Assembly (NCBI RefSeq): GCF_030816915.1
Contig: NZ_JAUSYN010000002.1
Span: 5,717,501 to 5,781,500, forward strand
Origin: Streptomyces sp. B3I8
Lineage (GTDB): Bacteria; Actinomycetota; Actinomycetes; Streptomycetales; Streptomycetaceae
DNA: 64,000 nucleotides
Reading direction: 5' to 3'
The notes beneath the pieces are model-generated. The model saw nothing but the letters and a program-made list of their open reading frames with translations. It searched no databases and was not told the origin of the DNA. Below, piece after piece: positions 36,191-45,605 of the stretch (the first letter of the stretch is position 1; every line of letters begins with the position of its first letter). Both the position numbers and the translations under genes were made by a program.

Positions 36191-37849
36191 GTGCACCGTA
36201 CGGAACGAAGGGATCCCGTGGACCCCCAGCTCCCGATGCCGCCCGTGCTCCCGGACCCGCCGCCCCGCGCTCCCTACGAACCTCCCGTGGGTCCCGGGGA
36301 CGCCCCCGGCGCGACCGCCGGCGCCTCCGGTACGGCCGACGACGATCCCGGTGCGGCGGCCGGGGCCCCGGACGCGGCAGCCGACGCCCTCGGCGCCGCC
36401 GCCGACGCCTACGCGGCCGCACCGTTGCTCAACTGCCTGCTGCGGGAGGCCGCCGAGCCCACGGACGTGCCCGGCGTCCACCGGCTGCGCGCCAGCGGCC
36501 GGCTGCTGCGTGTACGCGGCGCCCGCCGCCCCCGCGACCCCGAACTGCGCGCCGCCGGGGCCTGGCACCGGCTCACCCACACCGAACTGGTCAAACTCGT
36601 CACCGAGGAACTGCGCCGGTACACCGGCCGGACCAACCTCGAGCTGCCCGGCGAAATGCTCGACAGCCGGGCCGCCGTCGCCGCGCTGCTCACCGCCCGG
36701 GCCGGCGCCGTCCCGCCCGACGACCTCTATCTGCGCTCCGAGCAGTCCCTGCTCACCGGCCACCCCCACCACCCCGCCCCCAAGGCGCGCGGCGGCGGCC
36801 CGGTCACCGGGTGGCTGCCGTACGCGCCGGAGGCGTACGCCCACTTCCCGCTCGTCCTGCTCGGTGTGCGCGAGGACGCGGTGGTGGAGGAGGGCGACAC
36901 GCGCGCCCTCGACGCGCTGGGCGAGGCCCCGCCCGGCTACCGGCTGCTCCCGGCGCACCCCTGGCAGCTCGACCTGGTCGGCGGCCCGGAGTTGCGGGCC
37001 GCCTTCGCCGACGGCCGGCTGGTCCGGCTCGGCCGCACCGACGGCGACCTGTGGCCGACGGCCGCCGTGCGCACGCTCTACGCGCCCGGCCCCGACCTCT
37101 TCCTCAAGTTCAGCCTCGACGTGCGCATCACCAACGACATCCGCCGGCTGTGGCGGCACGACCTGCGCCGGCTGCGCGGTACGGACGCGGCCGTGACGGC
37201 GGCGTTCGCCGCGCTGCCCGGGCCGGCGGCGTGGCTCGGCGACCGCGGCTACCGCACCGCCGGCTTCGCGTTCGAGGAACTCGCGGTGCTGGTGCGCGAC
37301 GGGCTGCGCGGCCATGTGCTGCCCGGCACGACACCGCTGCTGGCCGCCGCGCTGGTCGAGGGCTTCGAGGGCAGCCCGCTGGACCGGCTCGCCGACCCGG
37401 CGGCCTGGTGGGAGGCGTACCTCGGGCAGGTCGTGCCACCGGTGCTGGAGGCGTTCGACCGGCACGGGGTGGTGCTGGAGGCGCATCTGCAGAACGCGCT
37501 GGTCGCGGTCGACGCCGCGGGCACGCCGGTGCAGGCGCTGTTCCGTGACGCGGAGGGCGTGAAACTGGTCGCGGAGGCGGGGCGGGCGGCCGGGTGGGAG
37601 CGGCTGGTGTACTGCCTGGTCGTCAACCACCTCGGCGAGGTCGCGGAGTCACTGGGGGAGCGGTTCGCGGGATTCGACCCGTGGCCGCCCGTGCGGGAGG
37701 CACTGCGGCGGCACGCGGTGCGGGAGACGGCGGGGCTGCTCGACGCGCCGACGCTGCCGGGCAAGACCAACCTGCTGCTGCGGTGGACGGGAGCGGACGG
37801 GGCGGCGGCGCGCTACGCCCCCGTCCCCAATCCGCTGCGCGAGCGGTGA
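36191..37849 (+). CDS. IucA/IucC family (NIS) synthetase
   Basis: 552 residues from GTG 36191 (the first 75 residues are Pro/Ala-rich, so a later start is possible). The motifs are canonical here: LTGHPHHPAPKARGG (HPxHPxxK), LPAHPWQLD, LKFSLDVRITNDIRRLW and EAHLQNALVAVD. It presumably acts with the divergent paralogue in an NRPS-independent siderophore-type pathway; the decarboxylase, monooxygenase and transporter genes normally found with such pairs are absent from the window. Convergent with the PKS gene across a strong hairpin. Confidence 0.87.
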   Translation: MHRTERRDPVDPQLPMPPVLPDPPPRAPYEPPVGPGDAPGATAGASGTADDDPGAAAGAPDAAADALGAAADAYAAAPLLNCLLREAAEPTDVPGVHRLRASGRLLRVRGARRPRDPELRAAGAWHRLTHTELVKLVTEELRRYTGRTNLELPGEMLDSRAAVAALLTARAGAVPPDDLYLRSEQSLLTGHPHHPAPKARGGGPVTGWLPYAPEAYAHFPLVLLGVREDAVVEEGDTRALDALGEAPPGYRLLPAHPWQLDLVGGPELRAAFADGRLVRLGRTDGDLWPTAAVRTLYAPGPDLFLKFSLDVRITNDIRRLWRHDLRRLRGTDAAVTAAFAALPGPAAWLGDRGYRTAGFAFEELAVLVRDGLRGHVLPGTTPLLAAALVEGFEGSPLDRLADPAAWWEAYLGQVVPPVLEAFDRHGVVLEAHLQNALVAVDAAGTPVQALFRDAEGVKLVAEAGRAAGWERLVYCLVVNHLGEVAESLGERFAGFDPWPPVREALRRHAVRETAGLLDAPTLPGKTNLLLRWTGADGAAARYAPVPNPLRER

Positions 37850-37863
37850 CGGGGAGCCGGTAC

Positions 37864-37897
37864 GGCGGGGGCGGGTACGGTGCCCTCCGCCCCCGCC
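37864..37897. terminator. Bidirectional terminator between NIS synthetase and PKS
   Basis: Perfect 11-bp inverted repeat (GGCGGGGGCGG with CCGCCCCCGCC) and 12-nt loop in the 58 bp between two convergent stop codons. It separates the siderophore-type pair from the PKS locus. Confidence 0.75.
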
Positions 37898-37907
37898 CGG
37901 CGCCTTC

Positions 37908-40900
37908 CTAACGAGGCTCCAGACGCTGGTGGATCAGCCGGGCCAGGTGGGCGAGCGTGCGGCCCGTGGCCAGGTCCGCCGGGGCCAGCCGGATGTCGAA
38001 GAGATCCCTCGCCCGGACCAGGAACTGCATGCCCAGGAGCGAGTCCAGACCGTAGTCGGTGACGTTGCGCGTCGGGTCGAGGTCGGCAGGGTCGGTCTGC
38101 AGGACGGCCGCGAGGAGCCGGAGCACGGTGTCGGTGATCTTCTCCAGGGCCTCGTCCTCCGGCAGGTCCCGCAGCGTGCGCAGCAGTTCGTCGCGGGCGT
38201 CCGGCGAGGTCGTCGAGGACGACGGGGCGAGGTGGGCGAAGCGCGGGGTGGCCAGGGCCGGCAGCAGATGACGGGCGGCGCCCCAGCGGTAGCGGCCCGC
38301 CCCGGCGACGTCGGCACCGGCCGCCAGCAACCGGTCGGCGGTGGTCAGCACCTCGTCCGCGGTGAGGAGTTCCAGGCCGCGTCCGGTCATGGCGCCGCCC
38401 ATGCCGCTGCGGGCGACATACCCCGTCCCGCCGATCGGGCCCCACGCAAGGGCCGTACCCGCGCGCCCCGCCGCACGCCGGGCACGGGCGAGGGCCTCCA
38501 GATAGGCGTTGGCCGCCGCGTACGCGGACTGGCCGGGGTTGCCGATGGCGGCGGAGACGGAGGAGTGGCCGAGGAACAGGTCCAGGTCCGGGGCCCGTTC
38601 GGCGGTCAGGCGGTCCAGCAGTGCCGCGCCGCCCGCCTTGGGTGCCAGTACGGCGGCGAACCGCTCGCCGTCCAGATCCGCCAGCGCCGCGTCGTCCAGA
38701 TGCATCGCCGCGTGCACCAGGCCCCGCAGCGGGTGCCCGGTGGCGCCGACGGCGTCCAGGACCCGGCGCACCGCGGCCTCGTCGGTGACGTCGGCGGCGT
38801 ACGCGGTGGCCCGAACGCCCCGTGTCGCGAGGTCGCGCAGGAGCGCGGGCGCCTCAGGGGCGTCGGAGCCGCGGCGGGAGACCAGCGCGAGGTGCCGGGC
38901 GCCGCCTTCGGCCAGCCGGCGGGCGGTGGCGGCGCCGAGTCCGCTCAGCCCGCCGGTGATCAGATAGGTGCCCTCGCCGTCGAGCCGCGGGACGCCGGGA
39001 GCGGGCTCCACCGGGACGGGTTCGTCCAGGGGATCGAAGGAGACGACGACCTTGCCCGTGTGCCGGGAGTGCTGGAGCAGGTGGAAGGCCTCGTCGACCC
39101 GGGCGGCGGGATGAATCGTGTGGGGGAGTGGCCGGTACGCGCCGGAGCCGACCTCCGCTTCGAAGTCCGCGAGCAGCCGGGAGCGCAGGGCCGGGGAGTC
39201 GATCACGGCGTCGAGGTTGAAGCCGATGAAGGTGAGGCTGCGGTCGAAGGGGCGCAGCGTGACCGGGTTGTTGAGGTAGATGTCCCGCTTGCCGAGTTCG
39301 ACGAACCGGCCGTTGGGGCGCAGCAGTTCGAGACCCCGGGCGATGGCCTCGCCGCTGAGCGAGTTCACGACGACGTCCACGCCCCGGCCGTCGGTCAGTT
39401 CCCGCACCCGGGGGACGAAGTCCAGGCTGCGGGAGTCCAGCACGTCCGTGACGCCGAGGGTACGCAGCAGGTCGCGCTTGGTCTCGGTGCCGGCGGTGGC
39501 GAGGACGCGGGCGCCCTGCCGACGGGCGCACTGCAGCACGGCGAGGCCGACCGCGCCCGCTCCGCCGTGCACCAGCACGGTCTCCCCGGCGGCGAGGCGG
39601 GCCTTGTTGACCAGCGTCTCGTGGACGGTGAGGAAGGCGACGGGGAAGGTCGCGGCCTCGGCGAAGCTCACGCCGTCGGGGATGCGCACGAGGGCGGCTG
39701 CCGGTGACGTCGCGTGCGAGGCGAGCGCGGCGGGCACCAGGCCGCAGACCCGGTCCCCGGGCGTCAGCCCGGTGACTCCCTCGCCCACGGCGCGGACGAT
39801 CCCGGCGCCGTCGGTGCCCAGCCCGCGGCCGATCGGGCTGTTCTCCACGGCCTCGGGGGGCAGCAGGCCGTTGGCCCGCATGGGGTCGCGGTAGTTCAGG
39901 GCCACGGCCCGCATCTCCAGGGCCACCTCACCCGGTCCGGGCTCGGGGAGATCCATGGCGCGCCACACCAGCCGCCGGTGCAGACCGGGGTCGCGGGCCT
40001 CCAGGACGTACGGGACGGCGGGGCCTGCGGTGGCGGGCGGCGGTTCGTCCGCCCGGTGCTGGACCTGCCGGGGCACGAAGCGGCCGCGCGCGGTCAGGAC
40101 GATCTCGTCCTCCTGGGCGCCCGGCTCGTCGTCGGGGGCGAGGAGTTCCCCGGCCAGGCGGTCGGCATCCGCCTCGGGGGCGCCGACGCGGTGGCACGAC
40201 AGGCGCCGCAGACTCAGGTCGGGACGCTCGTTGGCGAGCGAACGGCAGGCCGCCCAGACCGCCGCGTCGACCGGGTGCGAGGGCTGCTCCGGAGCCGGGA
40301 AGAGACCGGTGGGGCGAGTGACGAGCCAGATCCTCGGGGTGTCGCTGCCCACCGAGCCGTTGCCGTTGCCGCCGTTGCCGCTGTCGGGGCCGTCGCAGGC
40401 GGTGGCCAGCGCGCGCAGCAGGGCCGCGCGACGGGTGGTGCGCGTGACCACCTCGTCCCCGTCCCCGTCCCCGTCGTCCGACCCGGGCTCGGCGAGCAGC
40501 AGGACGACGCGCGGGCCGGCCCCCGCGGGCGCGGCCCCGGAGCCCACCCCCAGGACCGGCGCCCACTCGGCCGCCGTCTCCGGTGCCGTGACGACCGTCG
40601 CCCGGCCGAGACGGGCGGCCAGCGCCCGTGCCGTCGCCGTCTCCGTGGCGTCCTCCACGGCCACCACCCACGCGGCGCCGGGAAGCGGGCCCGGCGCCTT
40701 CGCCGCCGTCTCCGCCGTGTCGTCGTGGTCCGCCGCCGCGAGGAGCACGGAGCGGTCCTCGGGCCCGGTCTGCGCCACGGCCGGGAAACCGCACCGCCGC
40801 AGCAGCGGGGCCCATCGGGCGCGGGGAAGGACGCGGCAGTCGGGGCGCAGCGCGTGGTCGCCGCGCTCCCAGAAGTCGTCCAGCATGCCGGACAGCAGCG

Positions 40901-43900
40901 CCTGGAGCCGGACGTCGTGCGGTTCGACGGCCAGCAGGTGGCCCCCGGGGGCGAGGACGGTGTGCAGTCGGCGCAGGGTCGCGGCCAGGTCGGCCGTGCC
41001 GTGCAGCGCGTCGCCCGCGAGGACGAGGTCGAAACCGCCCCGGGGCAGCCCCTGGTCCACCGGGTCGCCGTTCGGGTCCAGGAAGCGGTACTCGACGACG
41101 TCGTAGGCGGCGAAACGGTGTTCGGCGCGGGCGAGCGTGCTCTGGGCCGGTGCCGTGCAGGTGTACAGGGTGCGATCGGCCGGCAGCAGCGGCAGGACCG
41201 CCGCCGTCAGGGCGGTCGTGGCCGCGCCGATCTCCAGGACGCGCAGCGGCCGGTCGGCGGGCCAGTGGGCGACGAGCTCCCCGAGCAGCGCCTGTACGGC
41301 ACGGTGGGCGAACCGGTGGGCGGGCCCGGTCTCCTGGAGCTGCTCGTGGGCACCGTCCCCGGGGGACAGGAGCGCGCCCGCGTCCACGCGGCCGCGCACG
41401 ACGTCGGGGAGCCGGCGCAACAGCCGGTTGAGGATCAGCGTCTCGGCGCCGTACGCGGGATGGTCCTCCACCAGTTCACGCAGGCACGCCTCGGACCGGA
41501 TCCCGGTGCCGGTGAGCCGCAGGCTCTCCCCCTCCTGCCGGACGAGGCCGTGCTCGGTCAGCAGGGGGAGCAGCAGCCGGGCCGCCCGCCGGTGCCGGGG
41601 CTGCATGCCCCCGGCCACCAGGTCGGCCGTCGAGAACGGGGCCGCCGGGTCGGCGAGCAGACCGTGCAGCGTCCCGGCCCAGCAGTGGGCGCCGGCCCGT
41701 GCGGCGGCGGCCACGAACCGGGCGTGGCCGGTGTCGTCCAGGGCGGCGCGGGCGGCGGCCAGGCGCCCCTCGACGGCGCTCATCACCTCGGTGGGCGCGG
41801 GCAGTGGCGAGGGCGCGGCGGGCGTCCCCGGCCGTGGCGCGGCCCGCAGGACCGTGCGCTGGACGGTCAGCGGGGTGTGCTCGGTCAGGTGGCCGCGCCG
41901 GGTGCGGCAGCCGTCGATCTCGACGGTGACCGTGCCGTCCGGGTCGGCGTAGGTGATGTCCCAGCAGATCTCGTTGGCGCTGCGGCTGCGCCGGCGCAGG
42001 TGCACCACCCCGGTGGGCGACGGGGTGCGCCACACCCGTACGGCGCCGAACACGGTCGGCAGGAACGCGGCGGACTCCGCGTCCGGCCCGGCGAGCGCCA
42101 CGGTGGCCTGCAACGGCGCGTCGAGCAGCACCGGGTGGGCGGTGTAGACGCGGGCATCGGCGTCGGCGTCGGAACCGGCATCTGTGTCGGCGGTGTGCGG
42201 CAGTCGGTACGAGACCAGGGCCTCGCCGTCGCCGGTGTCGACGCGGTCGATGAGCTGGAAGGCGGGCCCGCAGTTGAGCCCGATGCCGTGGCACTTCTCG
42301 TAGAACTCCGCCCCGTCCAGCGTCCGTCGGCAGCGGTCACGGAGCGCGTCGACGGCCAGCGGCGCCGGTGCCGTGCCGAGGAGGGTGCGGACCTGGGCGC
42401 GTACGACGGGCCGGCACTCCCCGCCGTGCTCCTCGCGGACGCTGACGGTCAGTGCCCCGTCGTCCGGGGTGAGCGCCGTCTGCAGGGCGACCGGCGTCGG
42501 GTCCGGCCACGGCACGGACAGCGGCCGGCCGATCTCCAGGTGCCGTACCTCGACCGGCCGGTCCAGGGCCCGCCGGCCGGCGCTCAGCGCCATCTCGACG
42601 TAGGCGGCCGCCGGCATGAGGACGTCCTCGCCGATCCGGTGGTCGCCGAGCCAGGGCACGAGCTGCGGCTCGACGGTGCCGTGCCAGACGGGGTGCGGGG
42701 CGGGCATCCGCTCACCCACCAGCGGGTGGTCCAGCAGACCGCTGCCGGTGGCGCGGACGACCAGATCCTGCGGGGTGCCGTGCCAGTACCGCTCGTGCTG
42801 CCACGCGTAGGCGGGCAGGTCGAGGACGCGGCCCGGCCGCGGGAAGTGGTGGTGCCAGTCGGTGCCGGTGTCGGTGGCGAGCACGGCGGCGACGGCCGCC
42901 GCGGTCTCGCGCACGCCGTCCCCGTCCCGGTGCAGGGTGCCGACGCTCACGGTGCCGGTGCGGCGCAGATACGGGCGCAGCACCGGGTGCGGGCCGACCT
43001 CGACGAGGACACCGGCGTGCTCGGCGGCGAGAACGGCGGCGGCCGCCGCGAACCGGACGGGCTCGCGGACGTTGCGCCACCAGTACGCGGCGTCGAGCTC
43101 CGGCCCGTCCAGCGGGGTTCCGGTGACGGTGGAGACGAACGGGACGCGGGCCGGGGCGGGGGCGAGTCCCGCGAGGGCGGTGAGCAGCGGCTCCCGGATG
43201 GGGTCCATGGCCCGGCTGTGGAAGGCGTAGTCCAGCGCGAGTTCGCGGAAGAAGACACCGCGCGCGGTCAGGTCCGCCCCCCAGGCCGCCAGCGCGTCGG
43301 CGTCCCCGGCGACGGTCACGTCACGCTCGCTGTTGACGCCCGCGATCTCCAGCGCGCCCCCGTGAGCGCGCAGTTCCTCGCGTGCCCGGTCCTCGGGCAG
43401 GCCGACGGCGGCCATCCGGCCCCGGCCGGCCGTGGCGCCCTGGGTCCGGCTGCGTTCGGCGATCACCAGCGCCGCCTGCTCCAGGGTGAGGACACCGGCG
43501 GCGTGCGCGGCGGCGACCTCGCCGACGCTGTGCCCGGCCACCGCGCACGGGCGCACACCGTGCGAGGCCAGCAGCGCGGTCAGGCCCACCTGCACGGCGA
43601 ACAGGGCGGGTTGGGCGATCTCCGTGCGCTGCCAGGACGCGGGACGGGGATGCGCCAGCTCCTTGGCCACCGACCGGCCGAGGTGGGGCGCCAGGGCCGC
43701 GTCCGCCTCCTCGACGGCCGCGCGGAACACCGGCTCCCGCTTCAGCAGGTCGGCGCCCATGCCCGGCCACTGGGAGGCGTTCCCGGAGTACACGAACGCG
43801 GTCCCGCCCCGCTCGGCCGTGCGGACGACGGCTCCCCGGGCGGGCTCCGCGGCCGTCAGCAGCTCCAACTGCCGGGCGGCGTCCCGCGGATCGGCGGCCA

Positions 43901-45446
43901 GGACGGCGGCGCGGTGAGGGTGCGCGGTGCGCCGTACGGTGCTGGTGTGGGCGAGGTCGTAGAACTCCCCGGGCGCGGTGTTCCGCAGCCGCTCGGCCAT
44001 GCGGGCGGTCATCTCCTTGAGTGCCTTCGGGGAGCGCGCGGAGACCACCAGCGGCAGCGGGGCCGGAACCGGTTCCCGGCCCGGCGTCGACACCGACACC
44101 GGCGCCGACACCGGTCCCGATTCCGGGCCCGGCACCGCCCCCGGCTCCCGGTCCGCGGGCGGCAGGGTGACCACGACATGCGCGTTGGCCCCGCCGAAGC
44201 CGAACGCGGACACGCCCACGGCGGCCCGCGGCCCCACCGTCAGCGGGACGGGCTCGACGGCGGGGGCGAGCCCCAGGCCGTCGAAGTCGATCGCGGGGTT
44301 GAGGGGGAGGGCGTGCAGCGACGCCGGCACCATCCGGTGGCGCAGCACCAGGATCGCCTTGAGCAGGGCCGGCATCCCGGAGGCGGGCTCCAGATGGCCG
44401 AGGTTGGACTTCACCGAGCCGATCGGCAGCGGCCCGCCGCTGCGGCGCCGGCCCAGCGCCCGCCCGATGGCCTCGGCCTCCACCGGGTCCCCGACCTGGG
44501 TCCCGGTGCCGTGGGCCTCGACGTACACGAGGTCGTCGGGGTCGATCCCGGCCTCCCCGTACACCGTGTGCAGCAGCGCCTCCTGCGTCTCGGAGCTGGG
44601 CACGATCAGGCCCGTGCTGCGGCCGTCGGTGTTGTTGCCGGTGGCGGCCAGCACGGCGTGCACCCGGTCGCCGTCGGCCAGCGCGTCCGTGAGCCGCTTG
44701 AGGACGAGCACCGCGCCGCCCTCCGCCCGCACGAAACCGTCGGCCTCGGCGGAGAACGCGGCGCAGCGGCCGCGCCGCGACAGCATGCCCGCGTAGGAGA
44801 ACCCGGCGAACGGATAGGGCGTCGACAGCACGTTGACGCCGCCGGCCAGCGCGACCCGGCCGGTGCCCTCGCGCAGGGTGCGGCAGGCGCGGTCGAGGGC
44901 GACCAGGGCGGAGGAGCAGGCCGTGTCCACCGCCATGCTCGGACCGCGCAGGTCGAAGGCGTACGACAGGCGGTTCGCGGTGAGGGACAGGGTGGCGCCG
45001 GGCATGGTGTGCGGACTGGTGTGGTCCTGCATCATCGACAGGGTCACCCCGTAACCGGGGTCGGAGACACCCACGTACACGCAGGTGTCCGACCCGGCGA
45101 GCGACCCGGCGGGCAGCGCCGCGTCGTCGAGCGCCTCGGCGGCCATCTCCAGGAGCAGCCGCTGCTGCGGGTCGATGTGCCGGGCCTCGGCGGGCGACAT
45201 GCCGAAGTAGGCCGCGTCGAACGAGGCGACGTCCGTGAGGAAGCCGCCGGCGGCGGTGTAACTGCGGCCGGGGCGCACGGTCTCCGGGTCCACCACGCGC
45301 TGCCGGGGGAGCCGGTCGGCGGGCATCTCCCCGACCATGTCCCGCCCGTCGCGCAGCACGGACCACAGTCCGTCCAGATCCGTGATGCCTCCGGGGAGCC
45401 GACAACCGATCCCCACCACCGCCACGGCCCGTTCGCACTGCTCCAT
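37908..45446 (-). CDS. Single-module highly reducing type I PKS (KS-AT-DH-CMeT-psiKR-ER-KR-ACP)
   Basis: 2512 residues from ATG 45446 (GGCGGGG upstream). KS 5-430 with DTACSS Cys177, His312 (EAHGTGT) and His351. AT 550-850 with GHSVGE Ser640 and YAFH at 740-743, a motif between malonyl and methylmalonyl types. DH 905-1185: His936 in WLGDHRIG and Asp1109 in LLDAPLQ. C-methyltransferase-like region 1220-1570; its SAM loop reads VLEIGAATT instead of EIGAGTG. A structural psiKR at about 1590-1795 precedes the ER (1815-2140, HGGAGAVG at 1960). KR 2155-2400 has GGLSGLG, Lys2270 and Tyr2309 and an LDD motif (B type). ACP Ser2469 (DYGLDSL). There is no thioesterase. The domain order matches fungal-style iterative reducing PKSs. 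Divergent from the ole operon. Confidence 0.93.
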   Translation of the reverse strand: MEQCERAVAVVGIGCRLPGGITDLDGLWSVLRDGRDMVGEMPADRLPRQRVVDPETVRPGRSYTAAGGFLTDVASFDAAYFGMSPAEARHIDPQQRLLLEMAAEALDDAALPAGSLAGSDTCVYVGVSDPGYGVTLSMMQDHTSPHTMPGATLSLTANRLSYAFDLRGPSMAVDTACSSALVALDRACRTLREGTGRVALAGGVNVLSTPYPFAGFSYAGMLSRRGRCAAFSAEADGFVRAEGGAVLVLKRLTDALADGDRVHAVLAATGNNTDGRSTGLIVPSSETQEALLHTVYGEAGIDPDDLVYVEAHGTGTQVGDPVEAEAIGRALGRRRSGGPLPIGSVKSNLGHLEPASGMPALLKAILVLRHRMVPASLHALPLNPAIDFDGLGLAPAVEPVPLTVGPRAAVGVSAFGFGGANAHVVVTLPPADREPGAVPGPESGPVSAPVSVSTPGREPVPAPLPLVVSARSPKALKEMTARMAERLRNTAPGEFYDLAHTSTVRRTAHPHRAAVLAADPRDAARQLELLTAAEPARGAVVRTAERGGTAFVYSGNASQWPGMGADLLKREPVFRAAVEEADAALAPHLGRSVAKELAHPRPASWQRTEIAQPALFAVQVGLTALLASHGVRPCAVAGHSVGEVAAAHAAGVLTLEQAALVIAERSRTQGATAGRGRMAAVGLPEDRAREELRAHGGALEIAGVNSERDVTVAGDADALAAWGADLTARGVFFRELALDYAFHSRAMDPIREPLLTALAGLAPAPARVPFVSTVTGTPLDGPELDAAYWWRNVREPVRFAAAAAVLAAEHAGVLVEVGPHPVLRPYLRRTGTVSVGTLHRDGDGVRETAAAVAAVLATDTGTDWHHHFPRPGRVLDLPAYAWQHERYWHGTPQDLVVRATGSGLLDHPLVGERMPAPHPVWHGTVEPQLVPWLGDHRIGEDVLMPAAAYVEMALSAGRRALDRPVEVRHLEIGRPLSVPWPDPTPVALQTALTPDDGALTVSVREEHGGECRPVVRAQVRTLLGTAPAPLAVDALRDRCRRTLDGAEFYEKCHGIGLNCGPAFQLIDRVDTGDGEALVSYRLPHTADTDAGSDADADARVYTAHPVLLDAPLQATVALAGPDAESAAFLPTVFGAVRVWRTPSPTGVVHLRRRSRSANEICWDITYADPDGTVTVEIDGCRTRRGHLTEHTPLTVQRTVLRAAPRPGTPAAPSPLPAPTEVMSAVEGRLAAARAALDDTGHARFVAAAARAGAHCWAGTLHGLLADPAAPFSTADLVAGGMQPRHRRAARLLLPLLTEHGLVRQEGESLRLTGTGIRSEACLRELVEDHPAYGAETLILNRLLRRLPDVVRGRVDAGALLSPGDGAHEQLQETGPAHRFAHRAVQALLGELVAHWPADRPLRVLEIGAATTALTAAVLPLLPADRTLYTCTAPAQSTLARAEHRFAAYDVVEYRFLDPNGDPVDQGLPRGGFDLVLAGDALHGTADLAATLRRLHTVLAPGGHLLAVEPHDVRLQALLSGMLDDFWERGDHALRPDCRVLPRARWAPLLRRCGFPAVAQTGPEDRSVLLAAADHDDTAETAAKAPGPLPGAAWVVAVEDATETATARALAARLGRATVVTAPETAAEWAPVLGVGSGAAPAGAGPRVVLLLAEPGSDDGDGDGDEVVTRTTRRAALLRALATACDGPDSGNGGNGNGSVGSDTPRIWLVTRPTGLFPAPEQPSHPVDAAVWAACRSLANERPDLSLRRLSCHRVGAPEADADRLAGELLAPDDEPGAQEDEIVLTARGRFVPRQVQHRADEPPPATAGPAVPYVLEARDPGLHRRLVWRAMDLPEPGPGEVALEMRAVALNYRDPMRANGLLPPEAVENSPIGRGLGTDGAGIVRAVGEGVTGLTPGDRVCGLVPAALASHATSPAAALVRIPDGVSFAEAATFPVAFLTVHETLVNKARLAAGETVLVHGGAGAVGLAVLQCARRQGARVLATAGTETKRDLLRTLGVTDVLDSRSLDFVPRVRELTDGRGVDVVVNSLSGEAIARGLELLRPNGRFVELGKRDIYLNNPVTLRPFDRSLTFIGFNLDAVIDSPALRSRLLADFEAEVGSGAYRPLPHTIHPAARVDEAFHLLQHSRHTGKVVVSFDPLDEPVPVEPAPGVPRLDGEGTYLITGGLSGLGAATARRLAEGGARHLALVSRRGSDAPEAPALLRDLATRGVRATAYAADVTDEAAVRRVLDAVGATGHPLRGLVHAAMHLDDAALADLDGERFAAVLAPKAGGAALLDRLTAERAPDLDLFLGHSSVSAAIGNPGQSAYAAANAYLEALARARRAAGRAGTALAWGPIGGTGYVARSGMGGAMTGRGLELLTADEVLTTADRLLAAGADVAGAGRYRWGAARHLLPALATPRFAHLAPSSSTTSPDARDELLRTLRDLPEDEALEKITDTVLRLLAAVLQTDPADLDPTRNVTDYGLDSLLGMQFLVRARDLFDIRLAPADLATGRTLAHLARLIHQRLEPR

Positions 45447-45605
45447 GCCAAATCCCCGCCCTCTCGCGCCGTTTGCGCACCTTGGTAGCGAAGTGAAGAG
45501 GGGCGCCGTACGGAAAAGCCAGTCATGACCACTCGTTGTGGTGAAGACCGCCGCACAGAGGGATTTTCGGCGCGAGCGCGGCGAGGGCGCCGCTACGGTG
45601 ACGCG
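45447..45605. promoter_or_regulatory. Divergent promoter region between PKS and ole operon
   Basis: About 160 bp that must drive both the PKS and the ole genes. An ACCAC-TCGTT-GTGGT inverted repeat at 45528-45542 is the only clear symmetric element. No cluster-specific regulator gene is adjacent, so control is probably by a distant factor. Confidence 0.45.

Noticed and set aside
37908..45446. PKS read as a fatty acid or mycocerosate synthase
   Set aside because: It contains a CMeT-like region and psiKR between DH and ER, which those synthases lack, and it lies with ole genes.
39714..45488. A 1924-codon open frame on the plus strand opposite the PKS
   Set aside because: It is the antisense shadow of a high-GC gene: His/Arg/Gln/Gly-rich, no domains, while the minus strand encodes intact KS, AT, DH, ER, KR and ACP motifs.
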